Assembly: GCA_964617825.1 (NCBI GenBank)
Contig: CAZTWL010000018.1
Location: forward strand, 1-64,000
DNA length: 64,000 nt
Source of the DNA: VSJD01 sp964617825
Lineage (GTDB): Bacteria > Verrucomicrobiota > Kiritimatiellia > JAAZAB01
Reading direction: 5' to 3'
Shown: positions 61,966 to 64,000 of the stretch, piece by piece
Numbering within the stretch: position 1 is the first letter of the stretch
Layout of the letters: each line of letters opens with the position of its first letter
The notes under the pieces: model-generated
The model's input: only the letters and a program-made list of their open reading frames with translations
What the model was told of the DNA's origin: nothing
The model's database searches: none
Translations under genes and position numbers: made by a program

Positions 61966-63004
61966 ATTCCGTGAATCGGCCCATGTAGGTTACGTCCATT
62001 GCCAGCGCCGTGGCCAGGGCGGTCACATCCATGAGGCGGTCGGTCTCCGTTGCGCGTGGGAAAACCAGTCCCAAGGCCTGCGCGCGTCCTTCTAATTTGG
62101 TGATAATGGTGCCGACATCTTCACTGTCTAATCCCGACCAGTGAGCAACCCGTTCCAGCAGGGCGTCATGGTGCCGGTTAAGCAGTTCGTGCGCCGGCAA
62201 ACGATTATGCCCGCGGGTATGTGGCGGAAATATATCGCGAAGTTTGTCGTCCACATATCCTTGAGCGGTGGCACGGTACCGTTCCGCGCGATGGCCATAA
62301 TGTTCCGCCAGCAGCATCGTCATTTCCGTGATGGGATTTTCCAGTTTGCCGCCCAAACAGCGCGGCGGCCGGCTGTGCACATGCCTCATCAGCGAATCAA
62401 CATAACGTAGTTTGCGCAAGGCCGGCCAGTGGCCGTATTTCCGGCGCCAGGCCGAACGCGGGGTCAACCAGACGGCAAACGTTTCGGCAAAATCCTCGTC
62501 AGGATGTTTTTGCGCATAATGGCGTCCGTATTGGCTATGGGGAATGTGCCAGACAAACTCGCGGCTGGCCAGGTTGGGCTGGAAACTGTCGCGATAAGGC
62601 TTTGAAAACCGCCCGAACATATCCGTCCAGTCGGTGCGTTCCCATAAGCGGTAGGCATAGTTGACCGCGTGCCCGGCTTCATGGCGCAGGAACATCATCA
62701 GGAGCTGATCGTCTTCGACTTCGCCCGTCTGTTCTTCTTCGATTTGGCGTAAGCGCTTGTCGGCCAAATAGAAAGGTATGCCGATCACCGGTACTTCGTT
62801 TGGGCAGCCCCATGAATCGGTAAGATAGAAAGAGGGTTGGAAACGAATGCCGCGGGCAGCGAACTCCCGGAGAATTCGCTCCACCGGGGCCTTAAGGATT
62901 GAACCCTCGATGGTTAAGCCCAGGTCGCAAATCCGGGTGTTGAGTAATTCGTAACGAATTGTATCCCAACTATTAATGAGAGACGCTGTGCGGGCCGCTG
63001 ACAT
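61964..63004 (-). CDS. Putative zinc-binding metallopeptidase (Peptidase_Mx-like)
   Basis: 346 residues, no signal peptide. Zinc motif HEAGH (108-112) with the third ligand Glu174 in DEDFAETFAVWL, which places it among gluzincin-type peptidases of the putative zinc-binding metallopeptidase (Peptidase_Mx) family. AAGGG before ATG 63004. It lies next to the ATP-grasp ligase in convergent orientation; a ligase that makes and a peptidase that cuts the same peptide bond is an attractive but unproven idea. Confidence 0.8.
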   Translation of the reverse strand: MSAARTASLINSWDTIRYELLNTRICDLGLTIEGSILKAPVERILREFAARGIRFQPSFYLTDSWGCPNEVPVIGIPFYLADKRLRQIEEEQTGEVEDDQLLMMFLRHEAGHAVNYAYRLWERTDWTDMFGRFSKPYRDSFQPNLASREFVWHIPHSQYGRHYAQKHPDEDFAETFAVWLTPRSAWRRKYGHWPALRKLRYVDSLMRHVHSRPPRCLGGKLENPITEMTMLLAEHYGHRAERYRATAQGYVDDKLRDIFPPHTRGHNRLPAHELLNRHHDALLERVAHWSGLDSEDVGTIITKLEGRAQALGLVFPRATETDRLMDVTALATALAMDVTYMGRFTE

Positions 63005-63197
63005 TGTATGCCCTTCATTTTAAATTGGTTGCGCATGGCTGACATAGTCGGTAAAATGCTCCTCAAGAATGTCCGGAGTTGACTTGTTTTGCTTTACGGT
63101 TTTGAATTCTACGCTTGGCAAGGGTGAGTTCAAGGTTAATCGATCCGAACATGTGGCGGGGTGACTAAAGACTGGATGGCGATTAGTTGGACAAGAC

Positions 63198-64000
63198 ATG
63201 AATAATTATGCTTTTTTACAGGATTTGGCCGTAGTAATTGCGCTGGCGGGCGCCGCGGCCTTGGTTTGCCAGTGGCTGAAGCAGCCACGGGTCATTGGGT
63301 ACATCTTGGCCGGGATTTGCATCGGCTGGCTTTCCAACTGGACGCCGTTATTGGCCAATAATGCGTCCATTCAAACGCTGGCGGAACTCGGCCTGGTTTT
63401 TCTCCTGTTTTCCATCGGCCTGGATTTCAATCTGCGCAAGATCCGTGACGTCGGTGTTGCGGCCTTGGGGATAGCCGTCGTGGATGTGATCGTCATGCTG
63501 TGGCTGGGGTATATAATTGGCCGGGCATTAGGCTGGAGTCTGGTGGAAAGTTTGTTCCTGGGCGCAATTATTTGCGATTCTTCCACCGCCATTGTTGCCA
63601 AGATGTTGGGGGAAATGGATCAGAAACGGGAAGCCTATGCCAAGTTGATTTTAGGAAGCACGATTGTCGAGGATTTGCTGGCGGTGGTCCTGATTGCGTT
63701 GTTAACCGGGATTGGCGTTAGCGGCAATGTGCAGACCGGCATGATGTTTGCACATCTCGGGGGCCTGGCGGTCTTTCTGGTGGTATTGATCGTTGGTGGC
63801 CTGCTTTTTGTGCCCCGTTTGCTCAATGCCGTCGGCCGGACACGTAACGATGAATTGCTGACGGTCACTGTTACGGGGCTTTGTTTTGCCGTAGTGCTTG
63901 TGGGTATTTTACTGGATTTTTCAATGGCCTTGAGCGCTTTTGTTATCGGGGCCATCATGGCTGAATCCCGCCAGCATGTCCGGATTGAAATGCTGACCGA
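63198..64000 (+). CDS. KefB-type cation/proton antiporter (partial, runs off the window)
   Basis: The first 267 codons. CPA2-family membrane helices: DLAVVIALAGAAALVCQWLK, RVIGYILAGICIGWL, LAELGLVFLLFSIGLDF, and CDSSTAIVAKML with EDLLAVVLIALLTGI (the ion-binding helix region, cf. the QD/ED motif of KefB/KefC and NapA). The TrkA-N or other C-terminal part lies beyond the window. ATG 63198 is chosen by similarity; no strong ribosome-binding site. K+ or Na+/H+ exchange at the inner membrane. Confidence 0.85.
   Translation, partial: MNNYAFLQDLAVVIALAGAAALVCQWLKQPRVIGYILAGICIGWLSNWTPLLANNASIQTLAELGLVFLLFSIGLDFNLRKIRDVGVAALGIAVVDVIVMLWLGYIIGRALGWSLVESLFLGAIICDSSTAIVAKMLGEMDQKREAYAKLILGSTIVEDLLAVVLIALLTGIGVSGNVQTGMMFAHLGGLAVFLVVLIVGGLLFVPRLLNAVGRTRNDELLTVTVTGLCFAVVLVGILLDFSMALSAFVIGAIMAESRQHVRIEMLT

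Overview
The window looks like a chromosomal segment of a carbohydrate-degrading, Gram-negative bacterium, most likely from the PVC superphylum (Kiritimatiellota, Lentisphaerota or Verrucomicrobiota). The pointers are several unassigned glycoside-hydrolase-like proteins, uroporphyrinogen-decarboxylase-like and FAD-oxidoreductase accessory enzymes, an LL-diaminopimelate aminotransferase, a eukaryote-type hexokinase, a zinc-ribbon Ser/Thr protein kinase, and outer-membrane machinery (TolC, lipoproteins). The taxonomic call is an inference from gene content; no rRNA or tRNA gene was seen.

Layout. 1-6.3 kb: two decayed copies of one IS3-family element, in opposite orientation, bracket three minus-strand catabolic genes (TIM-barrel glycosidase-like, URO-D-like, parallel beta-helix). 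6.5-9.7 kb: a six-hairpin glycosidase-like protein, a NIF3-family protein and an HpcH/HpaI-type aldolase. 9.8-14.7 kb: the most notable region. Seven short, unrelated, minus-strand genes (GNAT acetyltransferase, secreted cysteine-peptidase-like protein, small membrane proteins, TPR-like secreted protein, lipoprotein) are each followed by a 43-77 bp imperfect inverted repeat with the architecture of an integron attC site. No integron integrase is visible in the window, so this is read as a cassette array without integrase (CALIN type). 14.7-15.5 kb has no recognisable gene. 15.5-25 kb: secreted glycosidase-like protein, half-size EamA transporter, MarC protein, DUF72 protein, queD-queE (7-deazaguanine synthesis), a membrane Ser/Thr kinase and thiD. 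25-34 kb: dapL, a zinc sorbitol/xylitol-type dehydrogenase, smpB, a broken formylglycine-generating-enzyme-like gene, a MIF-type tautomerase, an HNH nuclease, a ferredoxin-nitroreductase and a hybrid histidine kinase. 34-40.6 kb: an ArsR-controlled efflux operon (arsR-tolC-adaptor-RND pump-DUF2892), with a promoter/operator that can be read directly. 40.6-49 kb: hexokinase, DnaQ-like exonuclease, GT39-type glycosyltransferase, a divergent FAD-oxidoreductase/AraC pair and a DUF523-DUF1722 protein. 49-51 kb: a secreted metacaspase with five nearly identical 45-residue FG-GAP-like repeats. 51-56.6 kb: M20 amidohydrolase, SGNH hydrolase, a large glycosidase-like protein, a sugar isomerase/epimerase and an alpha/beta-hydrolase remnant. 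56.6-64 kb: response regulator, CBS protein, STAS protein, SH3 protein plus M48 protease pair, a second MarC, an ATP-grasp ligase facing a zinc metallopeptidase, and the start of a KefB-type antiporter.

How the genes fit together. The catabolic genes (glycosidase-like proteins, beta-helix, esterase, isomerase, dehydrogenase, hexokinase, AraC regulator) suggest plant- or algal-polysaccharide use, but no single complete pathway is present. Several genes are broken by one point change or by one missing base in a homopolymer. These could be real decay or residual assembly errors, and the raw reads would decide.
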